This document shows, one piece after another, positions 5,337-5,611 of a stretch of 5,611 bases of DNA. The position numbers and the translations under genes were made by a program. The notes under the pieces were generated by a model. That model saw only the letters and a program-made list of their open reading frames with translations, did no database searches and was not told the DNA's origin. Position 1 is the stretch's first letter, and the number at the start of each line of letters is the position of its first letter. Source of the DNA: Clostridiales bacterium (lineage in GTDB: Bacteria; Bacillota; Clostridia; Peptostreptococcales; T1SED10-28); assembly GCA_007134725.1 (NCBI GenBank), contig SLKF01000280.1:1-5611 (forward strand). The letters are read 5' to 3'.

Positions 5337-5611
5337 ATGGAAAACATTGATAAAATGCTGGCCTATGTGGTGGATGTTATAAAAACCGCCGGTGAACCGT
5401 TAAAAGAAGTTGCCAAGGAAAACCTGAGCTTTGAGCGAAAAGATGAGAACATTGCAGATATTGTCACGGAACACGATCGCAAAACAGAGGGATTTCTCAT
5501 TGAAGAAATCCAAAAGCGATACAAGGATCATGGCTTCATCGCCGAGGAAGGGGATACGAAAGAACAGGGTTTTAAAAAATATACCTGGGTGATTGATCCC
5601 ATTGATGGAAC
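5337..5611 (+). CDS. Inositol monophosphatase family protein (5' part; runs off right edge)
   Basis: The first 91 complete codons of a Mg2+-dependent, Li+-sensitive-type phosphatase of the IMPase/FIG superfamily (SuhB, CysQ and related). Visible family features are DIVTEHDRKTE (41-51), the metal-ligand glutamates in FIAEEGD (67-73, E70/E71), and the start of motif A, WVIDPIDGT (84-92, the last codon cut), whose two aspartates bind metal. Family members are about 250-280 residues, so roughly two thirds lies beyond the window. GGAGG (5325-5329) is 7 nt before the ATG. It could act on inositol phosphates or on 3'-phosphoadenosine phosphates; the N-terminal third does not separate these. It is probably transcribed independently of the ABC operon. 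Confidence 0.93.
   Translation, partial: MENIDKMLAYVVDVIKTAGEPLKEVAKENLSFERKDENIADIVTEHDRKTEGFLIEEIQKRYKDHGFIAEEGDTKEQGFKKYTWVIDPIDG

Overview
This window looks like a piece of a chromosome from a low-to-moderate GC, anaerobic Gram-positive bacterium, most likely a member of the Clostridia. The evidence is strong AAGGAGG-type ribosome binding sites in front of every gene, an indolepyruvate:ferredoxin oxidoreductase typical of anaerobic amino-acid fermenters, a Gram-positive lipoprotein carrying a GerMN-like domain, and a YtrA-type GntR regulator next to an ABC-2 exporter. The very acidic lipoprotein would fit a salt- or alkali-tolerant relative, but that is only a guess.

Layout. Positions 1-1250 (minus strand) hold the N-terminal 416 codons of iorA, which runs off the left edge; a fair sigma-A-type promoter lies just upstream of it. 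A divergent intergenic region of 315 bp (1251-1565) separates it from a plus-strand gene at 1566-2732 for a secreted lipoprotein with a glutamate-rich spacer, a central beta-rich domain and a C-terminal GerMN-like domain. That gene ends in a short tandem repeat and a clear intrinsic terminator (2785-2813).

Next comes a self-contained cassette on the plus strand. A TTGACA promoter carries two near-identical GTGCAC-centred palindromes. It is followed by a GntR/YtrA-family repressor (2966-3355), a 182-bp gap, an ABC ATPase (3538-4242), and an overlapping six-TM ABC-2 permease (4226-5047), then a branched terminator (5076-5133). The natural reading is an autoregulated efflux or envelope-stress transporter operon whose inducer and substrate cannot be told from sequence. 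The gap between repressor and ATPase is unusual. It holds two tandem 30-bp REP-like units, the first of which supplies the repressor's stop codon, and then a rod-like hairpin.

At the right edge (5337-5611) the first 91 codons of an inositol-monophosphatase-family enzyme begin, a separate transcription unit.

Most of the window is ordinary metabolic and transport content. The points most worth a second look are the REP-like insertion at the repressor's 3' end, the hairpin between repressor and ATPase, the paired operator palindromes, and the lipoprotein's domain combination. I see no CRISPR array, tRNA, rRNA, transposase gene or phage gene here.
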